Assembly: GCA_910575755.1 (NCBI GenBank)
Contig: CAJTFO010000005.1
Coordinates: forward strand, 115,150 to 179,149
DNA from: Desulfovibrionaceae bacterium
GTDB taxonomy: Bacteria > Desulfobacterota > Desulfovibrionia > Desulfovibrionales > Desulfovibrionaceae
Reading direction: 5' to 3'
Length of the DNA: 64,000 nucleotides
The position numbers and the translations under genes are program-made. Shown piece by piece: positions 34,874 to 44,239 of this stretch. Numbering within the stretch: position 1 is the stretch's first letter; each line of letters begins with the position of its first letter. The notes beneath the pieces are model-generated. The model was not told the DNA's origin. It ran no database searches and saw nothing but the letters and a program-made list of their open reading frames with translations.

Positions 34874-36878
34874 GGTCGTCCGGGGCTTTCAGTTCAGCCT
34901 GCGCGGCCTGATCCTTCTGGTCTGGCGGCCCCGGGCGCGAGGAACCAGCATTGGTTTCTGCCGGGGGCGTCTGCCCCCTGGCGTCGGCGTCGTCCGGTTC
35001 CAGCACAAAATCGCCACCCCTGTCCTGTTCCTGAGCATCGCCGACCCCGGAGGATTTCAGCGGCTTGCCGTTCATTTCCAGCGGCGGCAGCTCCCTGTTT
35101 TCCATCAGCAGATCCAGATCTTCGCCGCTGATGGTTTCACGATCCAGCAGGGCCTGCGCGATGCGATGCAGCGCTTCCTCGTTGTCCTGCAACAACTTGC
35201 GGCAACGGGCATGAGCTTCTTCCACAATACGCTTGACCTCGGAATCAACCAGGCGGGCCGTGTCCTCACTGAAATTCTTGTTCTGCACCCATTCGCGGCC
35301 AATGAAAACCTCTTCGCCGGTCTCGCCAATGGACAGGGTGCCCACGGCCTCGCTCATGCCCCACTCGCAGACCATCTTGCGGGCAGTGCGGGTAACGCGC
35401 TCAATATCATTGGACGCGCCGGTGGTGATGTCGTCAAAAATCAGCTCTTCAGCCACACGACCGCCCAGCAGCACAACAAGGTTGTTTTTCAGATAGCTGC
35501 GGGAGTAGCCGTGGCGGTCCTCGTCGGGCAGTTGCATGGTCACGCCCAGGGCGCGACCGCGCGGAATAATAGTGACCTTGTGCACCGGGTCGGAACCGGG
35601 CAGCAGGCGGGCGGCCAGGGCGTGACCGCCCTCATGATACGCGGTGATCCGCTTTTCCTCGTCCGAGAGGATCAGACTGCGCCGCTCACGCCCCATGAGT
35701 ACTTTGTCCTTGGCAAATTCAAAGTCGCGCATGTCCAGCTTGTCCTGATTCAGCTTGGCCGCCTGCAAGGCCGCCTCATTGACCAGATTTTCCAGATCCG
35801 CGCCGGAAAAGCCCGGCGTGCCGCGCGCCAGCACTTCCAGATCCACATCCGGATCAAGAGGCGTGCGCTTGGTATGCACTTCAAGGATACGGCGGCGACC
35901 GCGCAGATCCGGCGTGGGCACCACGACCTGACGGTCAAAGCGACCGGGCCGCAGCAGGGCCGGGTCCAGCACATCCGGACGGTTGGTGGCCGCGATGAGG
36001 ATGACGCCCTCATTGCTTTCAAAGCCGTCCATTTCCACCAGAAGCTGATTCAGGGTCTGCTCGCGCTCGTCGTGTCCGCCGCCCAGACCGGCGCCGCGCT
36101 GGCGGCCCACGGCGTCAATTTCATCAATAAATATCAGACAGGGCGCGTTCTTCTTGCCCTGCACGAAGAGGTCGCGCACGCGCGAAGCGCCCACGCCCAC
36201 AAACATTTCCACAAAGTCTGAACCGGAGATGGAAAAAAACGGCACCCCGGCCTCGCCGGCCACGGCGCGCGCCAGCAGGGTCTTGCCCGTGCCGGGAGGC
36301 CCCACCAGCAACACGCCCTTGGGGATGCGCCCGCCCAGACGGGTGAACTTCTTGGGATTGGAGAGAAATTCCACCACTTCCGAGAGCTCTTCCTTGGCTT
36401 CGTCCACGCCCGCCACATCGGCAAAGGTGACGCGCGCGCTCTCCTGGTTAAGCATGCGCGCTCTGGAACGGCCGAAACTCATGGCTTTGCCGCCGCCGCT
36501 CTGCATCTGGCGCATAAAGAAAATCCAGACGCCGATGAGCAACAGCATGGGGAACCAGGACACCAGCAACGTCATGTACCAGGGGGACTCTTCCGGCGGC
36601 TCCGCCTTGATCTCCACCTTTTTTTCCATAAGCCTGCCGACCAGGCCCGCATCCTGCGGGGCGTAGGTCTGGATGCTTCTATTATCCGAGGTCTTGCCCA
36701 CCAGGGTATGACCCTGGATGGTCACGGACAGCACCTGCCCCTCGTCCACCTTGTTCAGGAACTCGGTATAGGGCACCCGTTGCAGACCGGCCTGCGGCTG
36801 TTGGAACATATTAAAAAGCATGACCATCGCGAGGACGATAATCGCCCACAGCATCAGGTTGCGACTGAACTGATTCAA
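34851..36878 (-). CDS. ftsH: ATP-dependent zinc metalloprotease FtsH
   Basis: Membrane-bound AAA protease for quality control of membrane proteins and of regulators such as LpxC and RpoH. About 675 residues: membrane helices at ~8-24 and ~103-125, Walker A GPPGTGKT (~197), Walker [11 protein letters not shown], the second region of homology [18 protein letters not shown], and zinc site HEGGH (~413). A strong GGAGG lies five bases before a TTG at 36878; a GTG at 36881 is in frame but only two bases from it, so TTG is preferred. The tail (~600-675) is long, charged and proline-rich. Confidence 0.95.
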   Translation of the reverse strand: MNQFSRNLMLWAIIVLAMVMLFNMFQQPQAGLQRVPYTEFLNKVDEGQVLSVTIQGHTLVGKTSDNRSIQTYAPQDAGLVGRLMEKKVEIKAEPPEESPWYMTLLVSWFPMLLLIGVWIFFMRQMQSGGGKAMSFGRSRARMLNQESARVTFADVAGVDEAKEELSEVVEFLSNPKKFTRLGGRIPKGVLLVGPPGTGKTLLARAVAGEAGVPFFSISGSDFVEMFVGVGASRVRDLFVQGKKNAPCLIFIDEIDAVGRQRGAGLGGGHDEREQTLNQLLVEMDGFESNEGVILIAATNRPDVLDPALLRPGRFDRQVVVPTPDLRGRRRILEVHTKRTPLDPDVDLEVLARGTPGFSGADLENLVNEAALQAAKLNQDKLDMRDFEFAKDKVLMGRERRSLILSDEEKRITAYHEGGHALAARLLPGSDPVHKVTIIPRGRALGVTMQLPDEDRHGYSRSYLKNNLVVLLGGRVAEELIFDDITTGASNDIERVTRTARKMVCEWGMSEAVGTLSIGETGEEVFIGREWVQNKNFSEDTARLVDSEVKRIVEEAHARCRKLLQDNEEALHRIAQALLDRETISGEDLDLLMENRELPPLEMNGKPLKSSGVGDAQEQDRGGDFVLEPDDADARGQTPPAETNAGSSRPGPPDQKDQAAQAELKAPDDHAEQDKK

Positions 36879-36881
36879 CAC

Positions 36882-37123
36882 TGCCTCCGTTACGATTTCG
36901 GCGCGCCGGACGGCGCGGCCAGTACCGGGTCCACGCCCGGTCTGGAGCGGAAAACTACTACCTGCATGCGGCCGGTGTCAAATCAGACAGCGCCCAGCCG
37001 CTCCGGCAATTCCTGACTTACAGGATATAATATTCCCGGTGAGCTTGGCAATGGGCCGCGTCCCCGCAGGCCGCTTTTTTGCGGATGCGTATTCCCGCCC
37101 GTTTCAGCGCACAATCCGCCCTC
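36882..37123. other. Intergenic stretch between ftsH and tRNA-Sec
   Basis: About 240 bp with no gene visible in either direction. A lone TATAAT at ~37024 has no good -35 at the right spacing. It must hold the ftsH promoter, which I could not place. Confidence 0.4.
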
Positions 37124-37152
37124 TTGCGAAAAGGCCGCTTTTCACATATGAT
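37124..37152 (+). promoter_or_regulatory. Candidate promoter of tRNA-Sec
   Basis: TTGCGA (37124-37129) and TATGAT (37147-37152) with a 17-bp spacer, placing the start ~13 bases before the mature tRNA end. Confidence 0.6.
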
Positions 37153-37171
37153 TTTCTTGTCATTGCGGCGG

Positions 37172-37265
37172 GGAGACGTGTCGTCACCGGTGTGGCGCCC
37201 GGTCTTCAAAACCGGTGGTGGGCAGAAATGTCCACGGTAGGTTCGACCCCTATACGTCTCCGCCA
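37172..37265 (+). tRNA. selC: tRNA-Sec (anticodon UCA)
   Basis: The 94-nt gene has the 8-bp acceptor stem GGAGACGT/ACGTCTCC, a long variable arm, the anticodon stem CCGGT/ACCGG with loop CTTCAAA (anticodon TCA, 37206-37208), T arm GGTTCGACCCC and an encoded GCCA. Its presence means the organism can read UGA as selenocysteine; no selenoprotein is in this window. Confidence 0.95.
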
Positions 37266-37330
37266 GCAAGCGCCCTTCCGTACATCCCAAAAAATTCTGG
37301 CTCCAGAAGCCCGGGGCAGTAAAACCTCGT

Positions 37331-37438
37331 GAGGCGCTGCATTGAGCCTGAAAAATGCGTTTTTCAGGCTCATTCGACGCGGGCGCCCGCTTTCGCGGAT
37401 CGCCGGAGCCAATGCTTTTTCAAGAGCAAAATGCTCTA
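37331..37438. mobile_element. MITE-like element, subtype A, one end missing
   Basis: Contains the perfect hairpin GAGCCTGAAAAA / TTTTTCAGGCTC, the CGCGGGCGCCCGCTTTCGCGG block and the end CAAAATGCTCTA. The distal end with GCTTTTGAAATG is absent. The final CTA (37436-37438) is the stop codon of the LapC-type gene. Confidence 0.7.
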
Positions 37439-39148
37439 GCGTTCGCGCAGGGCGTTCTGCCGCGCCTTGAGAATGGGCTTGAGCAGATAGTCAAGCACGG
37501 TTTTCTTGCCGATGAGAATATCCGCCGTGACCATCATGCCCGGAATGATGGGCAGGATTTCGCCGCTGTGCTCAATGGCCGTTTTCTGTGTGCGCACCTT
37601 GACGAGGTAATGAAAATCGCCCTTCCTGTCCTCAATGGTGTCCGCGCTGACGGATTCCAGCTTGCCTTCCAGGCCGCCATAAATGGAAAAGTCATAGGCC
37701 GAGATTTTGACCATCACATCCTGCCCGGGCCGCAGAAAGGCCACATCCTTGGGCTGAACCCTGGCCTCCACCAGAAGAGTGTCGTCCAGGGGGACAAGCT
37801 CCATGATAGGCTCGCCCGGCTTGACCACCCCACCCACGGTATTGATATGGATCTGCTTGACCGTGCCGCGCACGGGGGCGCGCAGCTCGGTGCGCGTCAC
37901 CCTGTCGCCGCCGGCGGAAATGGTTTCGCGCAGGCTGGTGAGTTCCAGGCGGCGTTTGGTGATCTCCTGCGCTATATTGGCCTTCTGCTCGGCCTGCCGC
38001 GAGGCAATGCGCTGGCGTGACTCCTCGGCGGCAGCCTGCGCCTTGGGAATGCTCGCGGCCAGCATGTCGATCTGTCCCTTAAGCTCCACCACTCTGGCCT
38101 CAAGACCCAGAAACTCCATGCGCGCGAAGTTGCGCCGCCGCAGCAGTTCCGCAGCGGTGTCGCGCTGCTCCACGGCAATCTTGCAGCTTTGTTCCAGCTG
38201 GCTCTTGCGCGCCTCCTGCTCTTCCACATCGCGCTGCCGCTGCTCGTACTGGGCGCGGAGCACTTCCAGCTCGGCGTCCAGCAGATGCTGGCGGGACTGC
38301 CAGGCGTATTCCTGATCGCGCATGAGCTGCCGGGCGCGGGCCAGGGTCATGTTGCCCACATCACGGCCCAGAAGGCTCGTGAGCCAGCGCCGCAGATCTT
38401 CGGGAAAAACCGGTTTTTCGCCGCGGTGCTCGGCCTCCAGACGAATAAGGGCCAGGCTGTTTTCCACGGCCTTGCTCACCGCGTCGCGGAAGGCGGACTC
38501 GGCCATTTCGTTGTCCAGTTGAGCGAGCAGCGCGCCCTTTTCCACAATCTGGCCCTCATGCACCTGCACTTCACGCAGAATGCCGCCCTCAAGATTTTGT
38601 ATGGTCTGCGTGCGTTGCGAACCCACCACCTGCCCTTCGGCATGGGTGACTTCATCAATGTCCGCCACAGCGGCCCAGATGAGCAGGAAGAAGAGCATGA
38701 CCGCCACAGTGACCGAAAGCGTGCGCGCGCCAAAACGGGGACGCCGCGCCAGGGCCGCGTCCACCTCCCCGGCATAGCGCAGGTCATCCGCGGTAAGGCC
38801 GTGGAGCGGCGCATCCATGGCCGCAAACAGCCCCACATTCTGGCCGCCCTGACCGGCGGGAAGCCCCGCGCTGTCCTCCCTGCCCCGACCGAAGCGGCCG
38901 GCCAGCAGCCCGCGCGCCAGTTCGGGGAGCGCGGCGTCCGGCTTCTGCTCGTCCTTGCCGGGAACAAAGACGGCGCGCACAAAGGCCGCCACTCCGGCAA
39001 GGCGGCTCCATCGACCGGCGCTCTGGCGGGCCGCTCCCTCAGACGCGGACAGGGCGGCCTGTTCAGGCACAGGCAACGCGGAAGGCGCTCTTTCTTCCCG
39101 GAATTTCATCTCCGTGGCTGTACTTTTGTGGTCAGGCGCGTCACGCAT
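37436..39148 (-). CDS. Type I secretion membrane-fusion protein (HlyD/LapC type)
   Basis: A 570-residue periplasmic adaptor linking the ABC exporter to the TolC-like channel. A long cytoplasmic N-terminus (~1-140, rich in Ala, Glu and Arg) precedes one membrane helix (LSVTVAVMLFFLLIWAAVA, ~144-162). Then a lipoyl half-motif (GILREVQVHEGQIVEKGALL), a long coiled coil (~235-400, Glu/Arg/Gln-rich) and the second half (LRAPVRGTVKQIHINTVGG), ending in the HlyD beta domain. The ATG overlaps the stop of the ABC gene by one base (TGATG), so the two are coupled. Confidence 0.9.
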   Translation of the reverse strand: MRDAPDHKSTATEMKFREERAPSALPVPEQAALSASEGAARQSAGRWSRLAGVAAFVRAVFVPGKDEQKPDAALPELARGLLAGRFGRGREDSAGLPAGQGGQNVGLFAAMDAPLHGLTADDLRYAGEVDAALARRPRFGARTLSVTVAVMLFFLLIWAAVADIDEVTHAEGQVVGSQRTQTIQNLEGGILREVQVHEGQIVEKGALLAQLDNEMAESAFRDAVSKAVENSLALIRLEAEHRGEKPVFPEDLRRWLTSLLGRDVGNMTLARARQLMRDQEYAWQSRQHLLDAELEVLRAQYEQRQRDVEEQEARKSQLEQSCKIAVEQRDTAAELLRRRNFARMEFLGLEARVVELKGQIDMLAASIPKAQAAAEESRQRIASRQAEQKANIAQEITKRRLELTSLRETISAGGDRVTRTELRAPVRGTVKQIHINTVGGVVKPGEPIMELVPLDDTLLVEARVQPKDVAFLRPGQDVMVKISAYDFSIYGGLEGKLESVSADTIEDRKGDFHYLVKVRTQKTAIEHSGEILPIIPGMMVTADILIGKKTVLDYLLKPILKARQNALRER

Positions 39149-41481
39149 CAGGCCGCTCCTCCGTCCGGCGCGCCGGAGCCCGCCGGAACTGGCGCCTTCC
39201 TGACTCTGCCCGCCCCCTTGCCCCTCTCGCGCAGACGCGCCAGCACGGCGTCCCTGGGACCATCCAGCTTGATGCGGCCATTTTCCATGACCACCAGGCG
39301 ATCCACAATGCGCAGCATGGAAAGCCGGTGCGTGATGAGCACAAGCGTGCGGCCTTCAATGATGGAGGCAAGGCGACGCTGGAGCGCCAGCTCCGCATCC
39401 GTGTCCATATTGCTCGTGGGCTCGTCAAGGATCAGCACCTCAGGATCGCGCACCAGGGCGCGCGCCAGAGCCACGGCCTGACGCTGGCCGCCGGAGAGCG
39501 CCCGGCCCTGTTCACCCACCTGGGCGGCAAAGCCCGCGGGATGATTCCGGATAAAGTCAGCCACGCCCGCCAGCGCCGCCGCGCGCAGCACAAGATGGTC
39601 ATTGATGGAGGGATCGCCCAGGACGATATTTTCCCGCACACTGCCGTAAAACAGGGTCACTTCCTGCGGCAGGACGCCAATGCGCCCGCGCAGATCAGCC
39701 GAGGGAATCTGGCGGATATCCACCCCGCCAAAGCGCACAGCCCCGCCGGAAGGCTGGTACAGGCCCAGCAGAAGGCGTGAAAGAGAACTCTTGCCCGAAC
39801 CCATGGGCCCGATAATGCCCACACGCTCCCCGGGCCTGATGCTGAGCGAGACATGTTCCAGCGCCGGGCGCTCGGCGTGCGGGTAGGAAAAGGAAACATC
39901 CTCCAGGGTGAAGAAAGGCTCCAGGGCACCGTAGTCCATGCTCACCTGTTCGGCATTGTCTTCCGAGGGCAGCTCCATGAGCATGTCCAGCGCCTTGAGC
40001 GCCACCCGCGAATTTTGTATGCGCGTGAGCAGCGAAGCCATTTGCAGAAGGGGCGCCATGGTTCTGCCCACAAGAATATTGCAGCCGATGAGCGCGCCCA
40101 TGCTCATGAGGCCGTCGTTAATGCGGTAGACGCCCCAGACGACCATAATGACCGTGATGAGCTGGGTGATGAGCATGGCGGAAGCAACGGCCAGGCTGTT
40201 GTATTTGCGCGCCTCGCTGGAGGACGCCGCGGAAAGCCCGGCCACAGCCTCCCAGAGACGCTGCATGCGGCTTTCCGCCATGCAGGACTTGAGCGTCTCC
40301 AGCCCATTGACAATTTCCACAAGCAGGGCGTTTTTCTGCATATTCTGGCGATAGCCCGCCTCCGCGCTGCGGCGGGAACACCCCTGAAGAAAAAGCCCCA
40401 GCCCCACGAGAAGGGGAATGGCCGCCAGCGGCAACAGCACCATGGGGCCGGCGATAAAGGCGATAAGCAGAAGAAAGATGACCAGGAAAGGCAGATCAAT
40501 GCAGGCCAGCAGGCTGGACGAGCTGAAAAACTCGCGCAACTGCTCGAATTCGCGCAGATTGTTGACCATGGCCCCCGTGGATTCCGGTCGTGCGTCCAGG
40601 CGCATGGAAAGCACCTTTTCCACCAACACGCTCGACAGCACTATATCCTCATTGCGTCCGGCCACATCCACAAAGTGTGTGCGCAGGGACGAAAGCAGAA
40701 AGTTGAAAAAATAGATGACAAATATGCCCGTGGCCAGCACCCACAGGGTATCTGTGGCGTTGTTGGGCACCACCCGGTCATAGACGTTCATGACAAAAAG
40801 CGGGCTTGCCACGGCAATGAGGTTGATGACCACGCTCGCCAGCGCCACATGACGGTAAATGGGCGCATAATAGCGCAGCACATCCCAGAACCAGCGCTTG
40901 CCCCGGTTCAGGCGCGGGGCCTCCATGCGCCGTTCCGGCGCTCTGGGCACGGCGGCGAAGATGGCGTACCCCGCGTAATCGTCCTGAAGTTCCTGCTGAG
41001 AAACAGTCTGCGTGCTGTCGCTGATTTCGGGAAAGATGACTTCCGCGCGGCCGCCGCGCAGGGCGGTGAGCACGCAGGAACGGTCATTGTTCAGCAGCAG
41101 GATGCACGGGAGCACCAGCGGCGAAATATCCGACAGGCCGGGCCGGGCCGCGATGCGCCCGGAAAGCCCCGCCTTGCGCGCCGCCCCGAGGCAGGCGCGG
41201 GGCGTGATCTGAATGCCGGAAAGCCCGGCCAGCAGAAGCTGCGGCGACACAGGCTTGCCGCGCAGCCGCATGAGCACGGAAAGACTTCGCAACAGGCCGG
41301 GCATGAAGTCCACGTCCGACGGGCGCAGACCGCCATTGCCCCCGCCGCCGGGGCGAACGCCGCCGGCTGTTTTTGCGGCCCCGGATGCTCCGGCGGTTCC
41401 AGCCTGTGCGTCAGCGCCCGGAACCGCCTGTCGCGCGCCCTGCTTCTGGTTCACCGGCTGTTCCGCTGTGAACCTTTCCAT
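39148..41481 (-). CDS. Type I secretion ABC exporter (LapB type)
   Basis: A 777-residue half-transporter from ATG 41481, preceded by a G-rich site. Residues ~60-190 form a C39-like domain without the catalytic Cys, as in RTX/adhesin exporters, where it binds the substrate. Membrane helices span ~215-470. The ATPase has Walker A GPMGSGKSS, signature LSGGQRQAVALARAL, Walker B VLILDEPTSNMD and H-loop LITHRLS. With its neighbours it should export a large repeat adhesin with a C-terminal signal. The adhesin gene itself is not in this window. Confidence 0.92.
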   Translation of the reverse strand: MERFTAEQPVNQKQGARQAVPGADAQAGTAGASGAAKTAGGVRPGGGGNGGLRPSDVDFMPGLLRSLSVLMRLRGKPVSPQLLLAGLSGIQITPRACLGAARKAGLSGRIAARPGLSDISPLVLPCILLLNNDRSCVLTALRGGRAEVIFPEISDSTQTVSQQELQDDYAGYAIFAAVPRAPERRMEAPRLNRGKRWFWDVLRYYAPIYRHVALASVVINLIAVASPLFVMNVYDRVVPNNATDTLWVLATGIFVIYFFNFLLSSLRTHFVDVAGRNEDIVLSSVLVEKVLSMRLDARPESTGAMVNNLREFEQLREFFSSSSLLACIDLPFLVIFLLLIAFIAGPMVLLPLAAIPLLVGLGLFLQGCSRRSAEAGYRQNMQKNALLVEIVNGLETLKSCMAESRMQRLWEAVAGLSAASSSEARKYNSLAVASAMLITQLITVIMVVWGVYRINDGLMSMGALIGCNILVGRTMAPLLQMASLLTRIQNSRVALKALDMLMELPSEDNAEQVSMDYGALEPFFTLEDVSFSYPHAERPALEHVSLSIRPGERVGIIGPMGSGKSSLSRLLLGLYQPSGGAVRFGGVDIRQIPSADLRGRIGVLPQEVTLFYGSVRENIVLGDPSINDHLVLRAAALAGVADFIRNHPAGFAAQVGEQGRALSGGQRQAVALARALVRDPEVLILDEPTSNMDTDAELALQRRLASIIEGRTLVLITHRLSMLRIVDRLVVMENGRIKLDGPRDAVLARLRERGKGAGRVRKAPVPAGSGAPDGGAA

Positions 41482-41501
41482 GCCATTGCCCCCCACGCGG
41501 C

Positions 41502-42773
41502 TCAATTGAACCAGCCCAGGTCAAAGTCCTCGCGCGGATCTTTGGGATCACGCGGCGGATTCTGGTCCAGAGGTCTGGTGTCAATGGAGAGCATGGGCAG
41601 CAGGTTGCCGGTGAGGGCGCACAGGCGATACGCGCCCACAAGAATGTTGCCGCGCGCGGTCTCGGCCTGGGTGGAGGAGCTGTACAGCTCGTTTTCCGCG
41701 TCCAGCACGTCGAGCAGACTGCGCTTGCCCAGCTGGAACTGCTCCAGATAGGCCGTGCGCGTGAACATGTTGTACTTGATAGCCTCGGAATAATGACGGT
41801 ACTGCTCCTGCGCGGCCAGGTAATTGGCCCAGGTGCTTTCGATGTCCAGACGCAGGTCATCCACATAATCATACATGACCTGCCGCGCCTGACGGATGCG
41901 CGCCGCGGCGGCCTTGGTTTCGGCCACGTCCGCGCCGCTGTTGAATACGTTCCAGCGCATGGTGGCCACAGCGTCAAAGCTGTACACCCAGCGATCATAA
42001 GCGCCCCCCCGGTCGGTATAGGTGGGGCCCACTTCGGCGTTGAACGTGGGGTAGAAGGTTGATTCGGCAAGCTGGCGGTCGGCCTGGGCGGCGCGGATGT
42101 CCTGAAGATAGGCGGCCAGTTTGGGATTGTGCTTTTCCGCCAGCTCAAAAACGGGCCTGGGCCCGGTGAATATTTCAGGCGGCATGGCCACGGGCTGCAT
42201 GCGCGCCGCGGGCGGCATGCCCGTGAGACGGGCATAGGTTTCCTCGGCCACCAGCAGGGCGGCCCGCGCCTCGGACAGGCTGGACAGGGCGCGCGCCAGC
42301 CGCGACTGGGCCTGGTTCACGTCGGCCTCGGTATCCACGCCAAGGCTGGTGCGATCCTGAGTCTGACCGAGAATGACGCGGTGCTGGCCCACATTGCGTT
42401 CCGCCAGATCATAAATGGCGCGGCGGCGCAGGAGGTCGATGTGGGCAATAATGCCATCCAGAGAAAGCGTGGTGGCCGTGTCGAACACGCGGGCCCTGAC
42501 GGATTCCAGCGTGGACTTGGCATTGCGCACACGCGAACGCGTGGCAAAGCCGTCCCATATGGGCTGGGTGAGGCGGGCGCTGATTTCGCCGACGCCGTAC
42601 ATCTGCTTGTCCAGATCACGGTCACGGGTGGAATTGTCGCTGAGCAGACTGCCGCCGGCCTCGCCCTGCACATCCACGCTGGGACCGAAACCGGCGCGGG
42701 CGCGACGCAGTTCATGCTCCAGCACCTGCCGGTTCTCCTGCATGCCCTGAAGCGAACGATGGTGGCGCAACAC
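41502..42773 (-). CDS. TolC/LapE-type outer-membrane channel of type I secretion (main frame)
   Basis: The 423 residues from GTG 42773 hold the two TolC repeats: helical stretches such as NVGQHRVILGQTQDRTSLGVDTEADVNQ's second half (TEADVNQAQSRL) and YLEQFQLGKRSLLDVLDAEN, each with the usual RL or LLDVL turn. No signal peptide lies in this part. The same frame stays open upstream through a plausible signal core and cleavage site (LLGLFFCIPASAHA) and an AG repeat, but has no ATG, GTG or TTG. The two ATGs upstream (42951, 42936) are in another frame. So the gene is probably switched off as sequenced. It starts the tolC-lapB-lapC block. Confidence 0.85.
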   Translation of the reverse strand: MLRHHRSLQGMQENRQVLEHELRRARAGFGPSVDVQGEAGGSLLSDNSTRDRDLDKQMYGVGEISARLTQPIWDGFATRSRVRNAKSTLESVRARVFDTATTLSLDGIIAHIDLLRRRAIYDLAERNVGQHRVILGQTQDRTSLGVDTEADVNQAQSRLARALSSLSEARAALLVAEETYARLTGMPPAARMQPVAMPPEIFTGPRPVFELAEKHNPKLAAYLQDIRAAQADRQLAESTFYPTFNAEVGPTYTDRGGAYDRWVYSFDAVATMRWNVFNSGADVAETKAAAARIRQARQVMYDYVDDLRLDIESTWANYLAAQEQYRHYSEAIKYNMFTRTAYLEQFQLGKRSLLDVLDAENELYSSSTQAETARGNILVGAYRLCALTGNLLPMLSIDTRPLDQNPPRDPKDPREDFDLGWFN

Positions 42774-42951
<178 letters not shown>

Positions 42952-43341
42952 TTTTCACGATACGCTCCAACAGTAATTATCGAATATCCGGCAGGTCACG
43001 ACGCTGGACACATTCTTGGATCATATCCAAGAGTCCGGTCACTTGGCCGCAAACCTGGTTCAGGCCCGCTCACGACGACCACGCCGCCGCGCCAGGCCTG
43101 CGCCTGACGACTGTATTCCGAAACAGGTCACGACTGCGGAATGCCAGCCCATCTGGCGTCCGGAATCTGTCTGCCATCACAACGGCACAATGTCGAGGCT
43201 GTCTCCCCGGCTCCCGTGCCGCGCCCGAATCACGGGATCCGGCGCTCTTTCATTTTTGAATGGTTTACTCTATACTCCGCGCAACATACAGTCAAGAACG
43301 GAGCGTCGCCGCGTTGCCCGCTCCATTTTTCGGAACGGACA
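42952..43341. promoter_or_regulatory. Divergent control region between the TolC-like and LapG-like genes
   Basis: About 390 bp without a convincing gene. Contains an 8-bp inverted repeat TCTTGGAT-CAT-ATCCAAGA (43014-43032) and an 11-bp direct repeat CAGGTCACGAC (42992-43002 and 43124-43134, approximate). Promoters for both operons should lie here but I could not fix them. Confidence 0.45.
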
Positions 43342-44148
43342 ATGCAGCAATTGCCCCCATTTTCCTCACAATCCGTGCCGCTCCAGGGCGTGACGCGGCC
43401 TCGCGGGCGCGTTGCTCATTGGCGCGGGCCGGCAGCGCCGCTTTTCGGCCTGCTTGCGCTTCTGCTCGCTCTGGGCGCGTGGCCCGGTGTGCTCCACGCG
43501 GCAGCGCCCGCGGCCGTCACGCCCCCCGCGACCGCGCCTGGCGCGGCCCCCGCCGCCGGAAGCCCCGGCATCAAACTCTTCGGCACTGTGGAATTCAAGC
43601 GCCCACTCTCCACTCTGCCGGGCTGGCTTGATGTGCTGAAGCGCAATGCCGCAAGCAACATTTTTCTGCCAGAAAAGCAGTTCGACAAAAGCACGAGCTG
43701 GGCACAGCTGCGGCAACGCGCCGAGGGAAAAAGCCAACGTGAACTCCTGCGGCTGGTCAATGCCTTCTGGAACAAATGGCCCTACCGGGAGGATCAGGTC
43801 AACTGGGGCAAGCCGGATTACTGGGCCACGCCCGCGCAGTTTCTGCAAAAATCCGGCGATTGCGAGGATTATGCCATCGTCAAGTATTTCACGCTCAAGG
43901 AGCTGGGCATTGATGCGAACAACATGCGCATCGTGGTTCTGCGCGACACCATCCGCAACCTTGCCCATGCCGTCCTTGTGGTCTATCTCAATGGCGAAGC
44001 CTATGTGCTGGACAATCTCAGCAATGTGGTACAGCCGCATACGCGCTTCCGCAACTACAGCCCGCAATATTCCGTCAATGAAAACGGCCGGTGGGCGCAT
44101 ATCAAGGGACGCCCCGCCGCAGGCGGCCCCAGAAGGGGCGCGCAATGA
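43342..44148 (+). CDS. LapG-like periplasmic cysteine protease (transglutaminase-like, C93 family)
   Basis: A 268-residue protein from ATG 43342 (GGA upstream). A membrane/signal segment at ~31-50 (FGLLALLLALGAWPGVLHA) leads to an Ala/Pro linker, then the BTLCP domain. The catalytic triad is visible: Cys in KSGDCEDYAIVKYF (~175), His in RNLAHAVLVVY (~213), Asp in AYVLDNLSN (~230). In Pseudomonas LapG cuts the LapA adhesin from the cell surface when c-di-GMP is low. The receptor gene follows 91 bp later. Confidence 0.9.
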   Translation: MQQLPPFSSQSVPLQGVTRPRGRVAHWRGPAAPLFGLLALLLALGAWPGVLHAAAPAAVTPPATAPGAAPAAGSPGIKLFGTVEFKRPLSTLPGWLDVLKRNAASNIFLPEKQFDKSTSWAQLRQRAEGKSQRELLRLVNAFWNKWPYREDQVNWGKPDYWATPAQFLQKSGDCEDYAIVKYFTLKELGIDANNMRIVVLRDTIRNLAHAVLVVYLNGEAYVLDNLSNVVQPHTRFRNYSPQYSVNENGRWAHIKGRPAAGGPRRGAQ

Positions 44149-44239
44149 AAAACAGGAAACAAAGGTCGCGCGTCCGGCATGACCGCGCTCCGGAATATTC
44201 CGCCCGAACTGTTTCAGGAAGCCCCAGGGAGAAGACGCC

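Noticed and set aside
37340..37375. MITE hairpins as rho-independent terminators
   Set aside because: The stems are strong but lack a following T run, so they do not fit intrinsic terminators.
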